A DNA stretch of 64,000 bases from Anaerobacterium chartisolvens (GCF_003337415.1 NZ_QPJT01000002.1:77974-141973), one strand, 5' to 3'. Positions 25,041 through 34,647 are shown, numbered from the stretch's first letter. Numbers and translations: made by a program. The notes: a model not told the origin generated them from the letters alone.

Positions 25041-26072
25041 GTGAAAAGCAAGCACATGGTAATACCTGTTTTTATTCCTCACAAGGGATGCCCCTATGAT
25101 TGTATTTACTGTAATCAGAAGCTTATAAGCGGACAGCAGGAGGACATCACGGAGGAGGAGATGGTACAGGTTATTGAGCGTTACCTGTCAAGCCTTGATC
25201 CAAGACGTACATTTGTTGAGATAGGCTTTTACGGAGGAAGCTTCACAGGTATAGACAGGGCACGGCAAATACAGCTTCTTGATGTGGCAAGAGCATATGT
25301 GAAGCGGGGATTGGTAAGGGAAATCCGCCTCTCTACAAGGCCGGACTATATCAGTGAGGAGATACTGGCTTATCTTAAGGAGTATTGTGTAAATACAATA
25401 GAGCTTGGGGTTCAGAGCCTTGACCAGGAGGTTTTAAGAAAAAGCAGCAGGGGACATGGGGCGGAGGCTTCAATCGTGGCATCACAGCTTATAAAAAAAT
25501 CGGGCATTAAGCTTGGTATACAGACGATGATAGGCCTCCCCGGAGACACAATGGAAAAGGATTTGTGTACTGCTCGCAAGGTCATTGAAATGAGGCCGGA
25601 TGTCGTAAGAATATACCCCACGCTTGTAATCAAAAACACCTATATGGAGAAGCTGTACAGGGAAGGGGAATATATTCCCCTTGAGCTTGAGGAGGCTGTT
25701 GAGATATCCTCAGCATTGCTTGAGCTTTATAAACAAAATAATATAAAGGTTATAAGAATAGGGCTTCAGCCGACGGATAATATTAATTTGGGGATGGATG
25801 TTGTGGCGGGGCCTTTTCATCCTGCCTTCAGACAGCTTGTTGAATCAAGGCTGACTCTTAGCAGAATGGAAAAAGTAATAATTGAATCGGGGCTGGACAA
25901 GGCGGACAGGATAGCAATCTATGTGCAAAAGGAAAAGATATCCGACGCAATAGGGCACAGGAGAGAGAATATTTCATACCTTAAAAAAAAGTTTAAATTC
26001 ACCGAAATATATATTTTACCTGATGAGACACTTATTGACAATATATATGCAAATAATTATTACAAAAATTGA
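25041..26072 (+). CDS. Elp3-like radical SAM protein
   Basis: A 343-residue radical SAM enzyme. The cluster motif is C-x3-C-x2-C in HKGCPYDCIYCNQK, followed by FYGGSFTGI and the ELGVQSLDQEVL segment of Elp3/HemN-type proteins. The histone acetyltransferase-like domain of true Elp3 is absent. In Clostridia this short form usually lies between rnc and smc; it may act on tRNA, but its reaction is not established. GTG 25041 follows GAGGTGA at 8 nt. Confidence 0.85.
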   Translation: MKSKHMVIPVFIPHKGCPYDCIYCNQKLISGQQEDITEEEMVQVIERYLSSLDPRRTFVEIGFYGGSFTGIDRARQIQLLDVARAYVKRGLVREIRLSTRPDYISEEILAYLKEYCVNTIELGVQSLDQEVLRKSSRGHGAEASIVASQLIKKSGIKLGIQTMIGLPGDTMEKDLCTARKVIEMRPDVVRIYPTLVIKNTYMEKLYREGEYIPLELEEAVEISSALLELYKQNNIKVIRIGLQPTDNINLGMDVVAGPFHPAFRQLVESRLTLSRMEKVIIESGLDKADRIAIYVQKEKISDAIGHRRENISYLKKKFKFTEIYILPDETLIDNIYANNYYKN

Positions 26073-26089
26073 AAAAAATATAAAAAAAA

Positions 26090-26118
26090 GAAGGATTTTT
26101 ATGGAAAATGCCGAATAC
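26090..26118 (+). promoter_or_regulatory. Sigma-H-like promoter of spoVS
   Basis: GAAGGATTT (26090-26098), 11 nt, GCCGAATAC (26110-26118) matches the sigma-H pattern RNAGGAWWW / RNNGAATWW at all but the last base. It lies 92 bp before spoVS, a gene under sigma-H control in Bacillus subtilis. Confidence 0.65.
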
Positions 26119-26209
26119 ATTAATTAAGGTTACTATAAAATATTTTCCAAACCTTATTTTTTAAAGAGAGAAAAAGTTACTTAAATTAATGTATTTAGGA
26201 GGAAAAGTT

Positions 26210-26470
26210 ATGGAAGTTTTAAAAGTGTCAGCAAAATCACAACCCAAATCAGTAGCAGGTGCGCTTGCAGGAGTCCTAAGAGAGAATGAAACTGCGGAAA
26301 TACAAGCAGTTGGTGCTGCGGCGGTAAATCAGGCTGTTAAAGCCATTGCGATAACAAGGGGGTTTGTCGCGCCAAACGGAATTGATCTGGTAGCAGTCCC
26401 TGCATTTTCCGAGGTTAGTATAGACGGGGAGCAGAGAACGGCAATCAGATTTATTGTTGAGGCAAGGTGA
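26210..26470 (+). CDS. spoVS: Stage V sporulation protein S
   Basis: An 86-residue SpoVS of the usual size, with the conserved opening MEVLKVSAKSQPKSVAGALAG and the segment VGAAAVNQAVKAIAITRGF. SpoVS is an Alba-like small protein needed for spore coat assembly and septation control. AGGAGG precedes ATG 26210; the frame is open from 26189 but lacks a binding site there. Confidence 0.97.
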   Translation: MEVLKVSAKSQPKSVAGALAGVLRENETAEIQAVGAAAVNQAVKAIAITRGFVAPNGIDLVAVPAFSEVSIDGEQRTAIRFIVEAR

Positions 26471-26574
26471 GAATTGAGAGGTTTTACGGCATTTCCCGGC
26501 AATAAATATTTTGGGATATGCGAAAAGATCCGTGTTAAAAGATGTTGTTTTTCAAAATCAGGGTTAGTGTTAAC

Positions 26575-26602
26575 TTGAAAACTATATGATTTATGTTAAA
26601 AT
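26575..26602 (+). promoter_or_regulatory. Promoter candidate for smc
   Basis: TTGAAA (26575-26580), 16 nt, TAAAAT (26597-26602), 95 bp before the smc start. The rest of 26471-26697 shows no other clear signal. Confidence 0.4.
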
Positions 26603-26697
26603 TAAAAAGTATCGATAGAGGATGTCTTAAGGATGCTTGATTCTAAGATGTGGCCTTGTCGGTGCTTTTTAATTTTGTTTTTTTGGAGTGTGAAAAA

Positions 26698-29600
26698 TTG
26701 TATCTTAAAGCATTGGATATATATGGGTTTAAATCATTTGCAGATAAAATTTCTCTGGAGTTTAATTCAGGGATTACAGGTGTTGTGGGTCCAAACGGAA
26801 GCGGAAAGAGCAATGTTGCGGATGCAGTCAGGTGGGTGCTGGGAGAACAGAGTGCAAAAGCCCTCCGGGGAAGCAAAATGGAGGATATTATTTTTGCCGG
26901 AACAGAGCACAGGAAGCCCCTTGGCTTCGCAGAGGTTTCATTAACCATAGATAACTCCGACGGCACCTTGCCTGTGAGCTTTTGTGAAGTAACGGTTGCA
27001 CGGAGGGTTTTCAGATCGGGAGAAAGCGAATACTATATTAACAAAACGCCTTGCAGACTTAAGGACATACATGAGCTGTTTATGGATACCGGAATAGGAA
27101 AAGAGGGATATTCAATAATCGGCCAGGGCAGGGTGGATGATATTTTGAGCAGCAAGTCCGACAACCGAAGGCAGATTTTTGAAGAGGCCTCAGGAATTAT
27201 GAAATACAAGGTGAGAAAGCTGGAGTCGGAAAAAAAGCTGGAGCTTACAAAGCAAAACCTTGTCAGAATAGATGATATCATTAATGAATTGGAAGCCCAG
27301 ATAGAGCCTTTAAAGCATCAGGCCGGGGTAGCAAGAAAATATATGGAACTGAGAGAGGGCTTAAAGGAGCTGGAGGTAAGTGTTTATGTCGAAAACATAT
27401 CCAGTCTCAAGGAGAAGATACGGGAGTACGATCAGCAGTATTTGTCGTTAAAGCAGAGCATTGATAAAGAGAGCCTGCGTATGGAAGAGATTATACGGAG
27501 CAACGGGCAAAAAACTCAATTGCTCAAGCTGTTAGAAGAGAGACTTGAGGCATCGAGGAAGGAATTTTACAGCCTTGAGACGCATTTGGAAAGATGCGAA
27601 TCTCAAATAAAGCTTAACGAGGAAAAGATGGATAGCCTTGAGGGAAATGTTTCAAGGCTGGACAGTGAGATGCTTGAAACAAATCATAAGCTCCGCCGGC
27701 TTACCGAAGAAGAGGATGACAGGAATAATAAGCTGGTGTGTTTAAATACTGAGTACGGCGATTATTCGGATAAGCTTTCGGCGCATGAGCTAAGGCTTAA
27801 GGAAATAATTGATACTCAGAGCAAATCCGAGAGGCACATAGAGGCTTTAAAAGCGAGTGTTATGGATAAACTGGATGTGCTGTCCGACAAGAAAATGCAG
27901 ATAAATAATTTAAACCTTCATATAGAGGGAATAAGGAAGAGACAGGTGTCGCTGGAGAATGAGATTTTTGGGCTTTCTCTTGAGGAGGACAGGGATAAGG
28001 CTAAAAAGCAGGAACTGGAGCACAATATTAAAAAGGCTTCTGATGCAATAGAGCATTCAAACGAGAAGCTTGACGGACTTTTAAGAGAGAGGGGTGAGCT
28101 TGACAGCAGCCTTTCGGAGCAGCGCAAGAGGGAGAGTGCTTTTAAATCGGAGATGCAGCTTAAGGCTTCAAGGTATAAGATGCTTCAGGATATGGAAAAG
28201 GGCCTTGAGGGATACAACCGAAGTGTGAAGGAAATACTCCATGCCTGCGGCAGGCTGCCTGAGTTTGGGAAGGGAATTCACGGAGCGCTTGCACAGCTTA
28301 TAACGGTTGACTTAAGATACGAAACGGCGGTGGAAATGTCTCTGGGCGGAGCCCTTCAAAATATTGTGACCTCTACGGAGGAGGAAGCTAAAAGGGCTAT
28401 AGAATTTTTAAAGAGGGACAGGCTCGGAAGGGCTTCATTCTTGCCCATAAGCTCTGTTAAGGGAAGGCGCTTCGACAGCGGTATAATTAATGAAATAAGC
28501 AAGATGGAGGGCTTTTGCGGTGTTGCCTCCGAGCTTATAAGCTATGACCCGATTTACGAAGGAATAATCCTAAACCTCTTGGGGAGGGTGGTTGTTGCGG
28601 AAAACCTGGAGTCGGGGATAAAAATTGCGAGAAAATTTGCCTACAGCTTTAGAATAGTGACCCTTGAAGGAGATATACTAAACAGCGGAGGCTCAATGTC
28701 GGGGGGAAGTATGGACAAGAGGGGTACGGGCATTTTAAGCAGGAGCAGAGAAATCTCCGAGCTCAAAGAGACTGTGATCTCTCTTCAAAAAAAGCTTCGT
28801 GAAGCGGAAAAAAATATTGGGGAAATTACAGGTATGCTAGAGGAGGTTTCGGCAGAGATATCCCTAGAACAGAAGGAAGTGAGAGAAAAGGAGCTTTTGA
28901 AAATACGCGATGAAAGCCATCTTGCCCAGGTAGTGCAAAGCATATCCAGGCTTCGGGCCAAGGCGGAAATGCTGACGGAGGAAAAGCTGCAGGATAAAAG
29001 ACAGGAAGAAGCGGCGGTGATCGAGCTTTCCAAGTATGAAAGGGAGCTTTGCGATATTGAAAATGTTATAGAAGAGACAAAGAAGGCTATAGAAAGTCAT
29101 CAGGAGAAGCACAAGGAGGAAAGATACGCCTGTGATCATCTCAGCGCTGAAATTACAGAGCTTAAGGTATCAATAAGCTCCGTTAAGCAAAGTATTCAGG
29201 GTACAAAGGAAGCAATAGAGAGAATAGCTCACGAAAAGGAGCTGACTTTAAAGAGCATTGATAAAAGGATAGAGGAGAAAACTAAAAATTTAAAGGAAAT
29301 ATGCTCTCTTAAAGAACAGAATGAAGGCTTGCGCAGACAGCGCAAGGGAAGCGAGGAAGCCAGAACCGGAAAGACGCTTGAGATGGACAGAATAATTGAA
29401 GAAAAAAAGGTGGTTGAGGAGGAGCTGCATGATATTGTAAGCAGCATTACCGAGATTAATAAAAACACCGCCCTTTTGCAGGAGGAGTACAACAGAATAG
29501 ACATTAAAAAGGCCCGGGCGGAGGCGGATATGGAAGCTATTCAGAACCGTATGTGGGATGAATATGAAATCACTTATACCAACGCTGCCGAACTAAGAAG

Positions 29601-30270
29601 AGACATAGGAAGCATAAAAGAGGCTCAGAAAAAAATAGGCGAGTATAAAAGCGGCATAAAGGAGCTGGGGCATGTAAATGTGGCTGCCATAGACGAGTAT
29701 GTTAAAACGAAGGAACGCTATGAGTTTATGTCGGGGCAGAAGAAGGACATGGTGATGGCGGCGGAAAAGCTGCAAAGGATAATATATGAAATGACCTCTA
29801 TAATGAAAAAACAGTTTACAGAGCAATTTAAGCTGATAAATGACAATTTCAATATTGTATTCGGGGAGCTTTTTGAGGGAGGGCGTGCGGAGCTTATAAT
29901 TACTGACAGGGAAAATATATTAGAAAGCGGGATAGAGATACAGGCACAGCCTCCGGGGAAGAGGCTGCAGAATATGATGCTTTTGTCTGGCGGGGAGCGG
30001 GCGTTTACAGCTATTGCGCTGCTTTTTGCCATTTTAAGGCTGAGGCCGGCACCCTTCTGCATACTTGATGAAATTGAGGCGGCCCTAGATGATGCCAATG
30101 TGTTCAGGTTTGCGGAGTACATAAAGAAATATTCCCAAAATACGCAGTTTATTATGGTTACTCACAGAAAGGGAACAATGGAGGCGGCAGATACATTGTA
30201 TGGAGTGACAATGCAGGAGCATGGAATTTCTAAAATGGTTTCACTCAAAATGGGGGACAAGGCGTCATAA
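26698..30270 (+). CDS. smc: Chromosome partition protein SMC
   Basis: A 1190-residue SMC ATPase that forms the condensin core with ScpA and ScpB. Walker A GPNGSGKSN (31-39) is at the N-terminus; long coiled coils flank a hinge (about residues 510-680, with GIHGALAQLI and ETAVEMSLGGAL, and GGSMSGGSM); the C-terminal head has the signature LLSGGERAFTAIALLFA and Walker B PFCILDEIEAALDD. TTG 26698 with GGAG upstream gives the usual beginning MYLKALDIYGFKSF; the frame is open further upstream to 26650. The stop codon lies in a hairpin. Confidence 0.96.
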   Translation: MYLKALDIYGFKSFADKISLEFNSGITGVVGPNGSGKSNVADAVRWVLGEQSAKALRGSKMEDIIFAGTEHRKPLGFAEVSLTIDNSDGTLPVSFCEVTVARRVFRSGESEYYINKTPCRLKDIHELFMDTGIGKEGYSIIGQGRVDDILSSKSDNRRQIFEEASGIMKYKVRKLESEKKLELTKQNLVRIDDIINELEAQIEPLKHQAGVARKYMELREGLKELEVSVYVENISSLKEKIREYDQQYLSLKQSIDKESLRMEEIIRSNGQKTQLLKLLEERLEASRKEFYSLETHLERCESQIKLNEEKMDSLEGNVSRLDSEMLETNHKLRRLTEEEDDRNNKLVCLNTEYGDYSDKLSAHELRLKEIIDTQSKSERHIEALKASVMDKLDVLSDKKMQINNLNLHIEGIRKRQVSLENEIFGLSLEEDRDKAKKQELEHNIKKASDAIEHSNEKLDGLLRERGELDSSLSEQRKRESAFKSEMQLKASRYKMLQDMEKGLEGYNRSVKEILHACGRLPEFGKGIHGALAQLITVDLRYETAVEMSLGGALQNIVTSTEEEAKRAIEFLKRDRLGRASFLPISSVKGRRFDSGIINEISKMEGFCGVASELISYDPIYEGIILNLLGRVVVAENLESGIKIARKFAYSFRIVTLEGDILNSGGSMSGGSMDKRGTGILSRSREISELKETVISLQKKLREAEKNIGEITGMLEEVSAEISLEQKEVREKELLKIRDESHLAQVVQSISRLRAKAEMLTEEKLQDKRQEEAAVIELSKYERELCDIENVIEETKKAIESHQEKHKEERYACDHLSAEITELKVSISSVKQSIQGTKEAIERIAHEKELTLKSIDKRIEEKTKNLKEICSLKEQNEGLRRQRKGSEEARTGKTLEMDRIIEEKKVVEEELHDIVSSITEINKNTALLQEEYNRIDIKKARAEADMEAIQNRMWDEYEITYTNAAELRRDIGSIKEAQKKIGEYKSGIKELGHVNVAAIDEYVKTKERYEFMSGQKKDMVMAAEKLQRIIYEMTSIMKKQFTEQFKLINDNFNIVFGELFEGGRAELIITDRENILESGIEIQAQPPGKRLQNMMLLSGGERAFTAIALLFAILRLRPAPFCILDEIEAALDDANVFRFAEYIKKYSQNTQFIMVTHRKGTMEAADTLYGVTMQEHGISKMVSLKMGDKAS

Positions 30271-30288
30271 ATGACGTAGGCGTCATAA
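30261..30288. repeat. Hairpin and direct repeat at the smc stop codon
   Basis: CGTCAT (30263-30268), loop AA, ATGACG (30271-30276), with the TAA stop spanning stem and loop. GGCGTCATAA occurs twice (30261-30270 and 30279-30288). The layout resembles that at the fabD stop codon. Confidence 0.65.
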
Positions 30289-30307
30289 AGAAGCTGTGTT
30301 TGTGCAG

Positions 30308-30428
30308 AGTATAATGGATTACAGAAATTTTCAAAACGTTGGAACAACGTTAAGCACCGGAAAGATGCCTTCGATGGAAATGTCTCACACCCATTATAAT
30401 CTGCATTCAAAAATATTAAAATGGAGGA
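30308..30428 (+). repeat. Decayed copy of the palindromic hairpin element (copy X)
   Basis: Stretches in the same order as in the long copies: ACAGAAATTTT (30331-30341), GATGCCTT (30364-30371) and the conserved loop GGAAATGTCTCAC (30376-30388), then GCATT as the partner of GATGC. A side hairpin AACGTTG/CAACGTT lies between. The terminal arms are not recognisable, except that TGGAGGAT near 30422 resembles the arm sequence and serves as the ftsY ribosome binding site. Confidence 0.45.
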
Positions 30429-30436
30429 TTGTGCAT

Positions 30437-31345
30437 ATGGGTTTTTTTGACAGACTGAAGCAGGGATTGGAGAAGACAAGAAAAGGTATTACGGAGCAGA
30501 TAGACAAGGTTTTGGTTTCATTCGGAAAGATAGACGACGAGCTGTTTGACCAGCTTGAGGAAATTCTCATCACTTCAGACGTGGGAATGGATACTACAAT
30601 GAGGATTATTGAAGACCTCAAGGAAAAGGTGAGAGAGAGAAAGATTATAGATCCTATGAAGGTCAAGGAGCTTTTAAAGGAGGAGCTTACCGAAATATTG
30701 AGTGAGGAGAATGCCGATCTGGATTTGTCCTCATCTCCTGCGGTAATAATTGTTATAGGAGTAAACGGAGTGGGTAAAACTACATCAATAGGTAAAATAG
30801 CAGGGCTGCTGAAGGAGGGGGGCAGGAAGGTGCTGCTTGCCGCCGGGGATACCTTCAGGGCCGCCGCCATTGATCAGCTTGAGATATGGTCAAACAGAGT
30901 TGGGGTTGATATAATAAAGCATACGGAGGGTGCCGACCCGGCTGCTGTGGTATATGATGCCATACAGTCGGCAAAAGCCCGCAGGGCTGATGTTTTAATA
31001 TGCGATACCGCGGGGAGGCTGCATACAAAGAAGAATCTTATGGAGGAGCTTAAAAAGATATCGAGAATAATTGACAAGGAGCTTCCCGGGGCAAGCCGTG
31101 AGACGCTTCTTGTTCTGGACGCAACCACGGGGCAGAATGCCGTATCGCAGGCCAAGGTTTTCAGCGAGTCGGCTAAAATATCGGGCATAGTGCTTACAAA
31201 GCTTGACGGCACTGCAAAGGGGGGGATAGTAATTACTATAAAATCCGAGCTTAAAATACCTGTTAAGCTAATAGGGGTTGGAGAGAAGCTGGAGGATCTT
31301 CAAAAATTTAATGCCTCTGAGTTTGTTGAGGCTCTTTTTGCTTAA
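30437..31345 (+). CDS. ftsY: Signal recognition particle receptor FtsY
   Basis: A 302-residue NG-domain GTPase that docks Ffh-ribosome complexes on the membrane. G1 is GVNGVGKTTSIGK, then AAGDTFRAAAIDQL, CDTAGRLHTKKNLM, TKLDGTAKGG and the closing GVGEKLEDLQKF. It lacks a long acidic A domain, as in many Firmicutes; the N-terminus MGFFDRLKQGLEKT is amphipathic and may bind lipid. ATG 30437 with GGAGG at 9 nt is preferred over the upstream open frame (30296), which crosses the decayed repeat. Confidence 0.96.
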   Translation: MGFFDRLKQGLEKTRKGITEQIDKVLVSFGKIDDELFDQLEEILITSDVGMDTTMRIIEDLKEKVRERKIIDPMKVKELLKEELTEILSEENADLDLSSSPAVIIVIGVNGVGKTTSIGKIAGLLKEGGRKVLLAAGDTFRAAAIDQLEIWSNRVGVDIIKHTEGADPAAVVYDAIQSAKARRADVLICDTAGRLHTKKNLMEELKKISRIIDKELPGASRETLLVLDATTGQNAVSQAKVFSESAKISGIVLTKLDGTAKGGIVITIKSELKIPVKLIGVGEKLEDLQKFNASEFVEALFA

Positions 31346-31349
31346 CCTG

Positions 31350-31552
31350 TATAGGATGCAATAAAGATTTTACAAACATAGAGGATATAATTGCTTACAG
31401 AAATTTTTAATAGCAACGAAAAGACGCCTTGCGGGGAAATGTCTCACGGGTATGTCATCAGGCGCTTTTCTTAGATGTATTCCTTACGGGTCAAAAAATT
31501 TCTTCCATCAAATTATATCCTCCATGTAAAATCTTTATTGCTACATATATAG
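31350..31552 (+). repeat. Palindromic hairpin element, copy B (long, 203 bp)
   Basis: Left arm TATAGGATGCAATAAAG, then ATTTTACAAACATAGAGG and ATATAATTGCTTACAG; right arm ATTATATCCTCCATG, TAAAATCTTTATTGC, TACATATATAG. The interior has a second stem (AAAGACGCCT with AGGCGCTTT) around the loop GGGGAAATGTCTCACGGG, and AGAAATTTTT pairs with AAAAAATTTCT. It lies between ftsY and the UPF0182 gene. Confidence 0.9.
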
Positions 31553-31597
31553 AACAAAACTCTGGTATAAATTCTGAAAATTAAAGGAGTGTGTGAA

Positions 31598-34336
31598 TTG
31601 TACGATTACTATAAGGAGCTTAATGTGAAAAATTTAAAGGGAAAGATTGTAGCGCTGCTGCTGATTGCGGTGGCAATTGCCGGAATATTGGCCACATGCC
31701 GGGTGTACCTGAATGTAATTCAATTGGATGAGATTGGAGGGTTTTCCGGCATATATATAAAAAATCTTGTATACAAGCTTATATTTGCGGCAGGAGCCTT
31801 TGTTGTTATATTTATAGCAACAACTGTAACAAACAGGTTTGTAAAAAAGAATTTTAACAGGTATCTTGAACAAAACAGCCTGCCTGTGCGTAAAATGCCA
31901 AATATTCTTCTCGCTTTGGTTATAGCGGCAATAGGTGCGTTTATTAGCCGTGAATTTTTCTATGATAAGGCATTAAGCTTTATAAATTCTACAGCCTTTA
32001 ATGAGGCGGCACCGTTATTCAATAATCTGGATATAGGCTATTTCATTTTTCAAAGGCCATTCTATATTTCGATATACCAGTTTATTTCGTCTCTGTGGAT
32101 GTTTATTATTCTATACACCGCTGCATATTATATAATAATGTTCCTGCTTGTGTTTAACAATGTTACGTTGCAGGATATGAAGGTAAAGAGCATATTGCGG
32201 CACAATATTATCAATATAGCCGTTTTTTTCCTCATAAAAGCCGTTACATACAGGTTTCAGAAGGAAGGACTTCTGTATTCGGAATTTTTTAATGTAAAGG
32301 GCGCAGGGTATGTTGATGTAAACGTATGGATGAATTATTTTTCAGTGGCGCCGTTTCTGCTTGTGGCGATTGTTGCCGTGGCGTTTTGGTTTATGTGGAA
32401 GGAAAAGATGAGAATGGCGGTGTATTCCATAGCGGTATTTCCGGCTGCATGGATTGTTGTAGCCATCATTTCAATGGTGGTGCATGGTGTTATTGTTAAG
32501 CCCAATGAGGTTCAGATGGAAAGACCCTATCTTAGGTACAATATGCAGCAGACCAGAGCAGCCTATGGGCTTGACAAAATCAAAAGCCATGACTTTCCCG
32601 AGATGAAGGAGCTTACGCCTGAGATTATAAATAGAAACTTAGAGACCAAAAACAATATAAGAATAGTTGACTATGATGCCACACTGAGGAGCAATATACA
32701 GCTCCAGAGCAACACTAATTTTTATACCTTTAAAAACGGGGATATAGTAAATTATGTCGTAAACGGAAAGGAAATACCCGTTTTCCTTACCGCCAGAGAA
32801 ACCGATAAGTCCAGGCTGCCTGAAAACTCATATATTAACAGGGTGTTCAGATATACGCACGGCTACGGGCTGGTTATAAACCCTATAAATAAGCTGACGG
32901 AGCAGGGACAGGTGGATTTTCTGTTAAGCGGGCTTAGAATGGATTCGGTTGATAAGGAGAATTTGCATCTTACCGAACCCAGACTTTACTACGGAGAAAT
33001 GACAAACGACTACGTAATAGTAAACCCTGAGGGGGCGGGAAAGCTCAGGGAAATAGACTATGACGGCTCCGCCGAGACTAATTACAGCGGAAGCGGCGGA
33101 ATAAAGCTGAATATGTTTAACAGGGCTTTGTTTGCCCTGCAATATGCAGACATCAATATGATTATATCGGGAAATATTTTTTCGGAATCAAGGCTGCTTT
33201 TAAACAGAAACGTTATAGAGAGGGCACAGATGGCACTACCCTTTATAATAATCGATAGGGACCCTTGTATTGTTATAACCTCCGATGGCAGGCTTAAATG
33301 GGTTCTGGACGGATATACCACTACAAACTATTACCCGTATTCTCAAGACATGGGCGGCTACAATTATATAAGAAACTCTGTGAAGCTTACGGTGGATGCG
33401 TATGACGGTACCGTCGAAGGCTATATAATTGACAGTACCGACCCCATAATAAACACCTATGCAAAAATGTATCCCGGAATATTTAAGGATGAGGCGATAC
33501 CCGAGGACATTTCAAGCCATATGAGATATCCCGAGGATCTGTTTAACGTTCAGACAGAGGTGCTCAAGCGCTACCATATAGATCCCGACTCACAGGAAAG
33601 GGATAACATATCGGTATTTTACGGAAATCAGGACAGGTGGGATATTGCGAAATATCCCGACAGGAGCAGCCCTGAGGGGGTAAAGGACATAGAGTCCTAC
33701 TATAACATGATAAAGCTGCCCGGAAACCTTGGGACAAAGGAGGAGCTTGTTCTTATGAGGCCGTTCACCCCGTCCGGGGAAAAGAACAATATGGTCTCAT
33801 GGCTGGCGGTGAGGAATTCCAGCAAAAACTACGGCGAGATGGTGCTGTTTAACTTCCCCAAGAATACCAATATATTAGGCCCTGATCAGGTTGAGGTAAA
33901 CATAAACCAGATAGGTGAGATATCCGAAAGCATAACGCTGTGGGGGCAAAACGGTTCGGAGGTGTTTAAGGGAAGCTTGCTTGTAATACCCATAGAGGAC
34001 AGTGTTCTTTATGTGGAGCCTATATATATAAAATCCTCAAGAAATTCATCCATACCTCAGGTGAGAAAAATAGTAGTAGGGTATCAGCAGGGGAATGACT
34101 TTAAATACGGTGTGGGAAATACGCTGGACTCGGCATTGGAAAACCTGTTTAAAGGGATATCCGATACTCCTGTAAAGCCTGATGACAGCAAAGTCCCCGG
34201 TGAGGGAGCGACGCCTCCTGAAGAAACGGTAAATGACGATAAGCAAAAGGTAATAGACAACATTACCTCGAAATACAATGATATGAAGAAGCAGCTTGAC
34301 GAGCTTGGAGAGCTTATTGAGGAGCTGAACAGGTAG
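31598..34336 (+). CDS. UPF0182 family membrane protein
   Basis: A 912-residue protein with seven hydrophobic helices in the first 310 residues, a large presumably extracellular domain of about 500 residues and an acidic, Pro/Glu-rich linker (PDDSKVPGEGATPPEETVND) before a short coiled-coil tail (KYNDMKKQLDELGELIEELN). The segments MERPYLRYNMQQTRAAYGL and RPFTPSGEKNNMVSWLAVRN are recalled as strongly conserved in UPF0182. Function is unknown. TTG 31598 has GGAG 9 nt upstream; GTG 31589 would leave no spacing. Confidence 0.9.
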   Translation: MYDYYKELNVKNLKGKIVALLLIAVAIAGILATCRVYLNVIQLDEIGGFSGIYIKNLVYKLIFAAGAFVVIFIATTVTNRFVKKNFNRYLEQNSLPVRKMPNILLALVIAAIGAFISREFFYDKALSFINSTAFNEAAPLFNNLDIGYFIFQRPFYISIYQFISSLWMFIILYTAAYYIIMFLLVFNNVTLQDMKVKSILRHNIINIAVFFLIKAVTYRFQKEGLLYSEFFNVKGAGYVDVNVWMNYFSVAPFLLVAIVAVAFWFMWKEKMRMAVYSIAVFPAAWIVVAIISMVVHGVIVKPNEVQMERPYLRYNMQQTRAAYGLDKIKSHDFPEMKELTPEIINRNLETKNNIRIVDYDATLRSNIQLQSNTNFYTFKNGDIVNYVVNGKEIPVFLTARETDKSRLPENSYINRVFRYTHGYGLVINPINKLTEQGQVDFLLSGLRMDSVDKENLHLTEPRLYYGEMTNDYVIVNPEGAGKLREIDYDGSAETNYSGSGGIKLNMFNRALFALQYADINMIISGNIFSESRLLLNRNVIERAQMALPFIIIDRDPCIVITSDGRLKWVLDGYTTTNYYPYSQDMGGYNYIRNSVKLTVDAYDGTVEGYIIDSTDPIINTYAKMYPGIFKDEAIPEDISSHMRYPEDLFNVQTEVLKRYHIDPDSQERDNISVFYGNQDRWDIAKYPDRSSPEGVKDIESYYNMIKLPGNLGTKEELVLMRPFTPSGEKNNMVSWLAVRNSSKNYGEMVLFNFPKNTNILGPDQVEVNINQIGEISESITLWGQNGSEVFKGSLLVIPIEDSVLYVEPIYIKSSRNSSIPQVRKIVVGYQQGNDFKYGVGNTLDSALENLFKGISDTPVKPDDSKVPGEGATPPEETVNDDKQKVIDNITSKYNDMKKQLDELGELIEELNR

Positions 34337-34368
34337 GCTCTTTCGGATTAAAGAAATATATTTTATTT

Positions 34369-34427
34369 TAAAAATGCACCCCAAAGGTTAGATGCAAAAA
34401 TCTAATATTTGGAGGTGCATTTTTAAA
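34369..34427. terminator. Bidirectional terminator with nested hairpin
   Basis: AAAAATGCACC (34369-34379) pairs with GGTGCATTTTT (34413-34423), CAAA with TTTG inside, and TTAGAT/ATCTAA forms an inner hairpin. It separates the UPF0182 gene from the convergent small gene. Confidence 0.85.
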
Positions 34428-34428
34428 T

Positions 34429-34647
34429 TCAGCCCTTCTTTTCGCATTTTGATTTTATCCATTCGATTAAAAGACAAACAAAAAAGCATATGGCATAGGA
34501 AATAGCCAAATACAGCAATGCCTGCTGCAATACAGGGGGATATGTACTGTTATAAAGCTGGGGAAGGAAGATACGAGGTAAAACCACAAAGCCGATTGTT
34601 ACACCTATACTAACTCCTATTGCAGTTCTTAAAGCTCTTTTAAGCAT
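34429..34647 (-). CDS. Small two-helix membrane protein, unknown function
   Basis: A 72-residue protein with two hydrophobic segments (about residues 8-30, AIGVSIGVTIGFVVLP, and 43-64, ALLYLAISYAICFFVCLLIEW) and a basic C-terminus KSKCEKKG. GGAAAGG lies 8 nt before ATG 34647, and the gene ends in the shared terminator, so it looks real. I do not recognise the family. It is divergent from ylxM-ffh. Confidence 0.65.
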   Translation of the reverse strand: MLKRALRTAIGVSIGVTIGFVVLPRIFLPQLYNSTYPPVLQQALLYLAISYAICFFVCLLIEWIKSKCEKKG

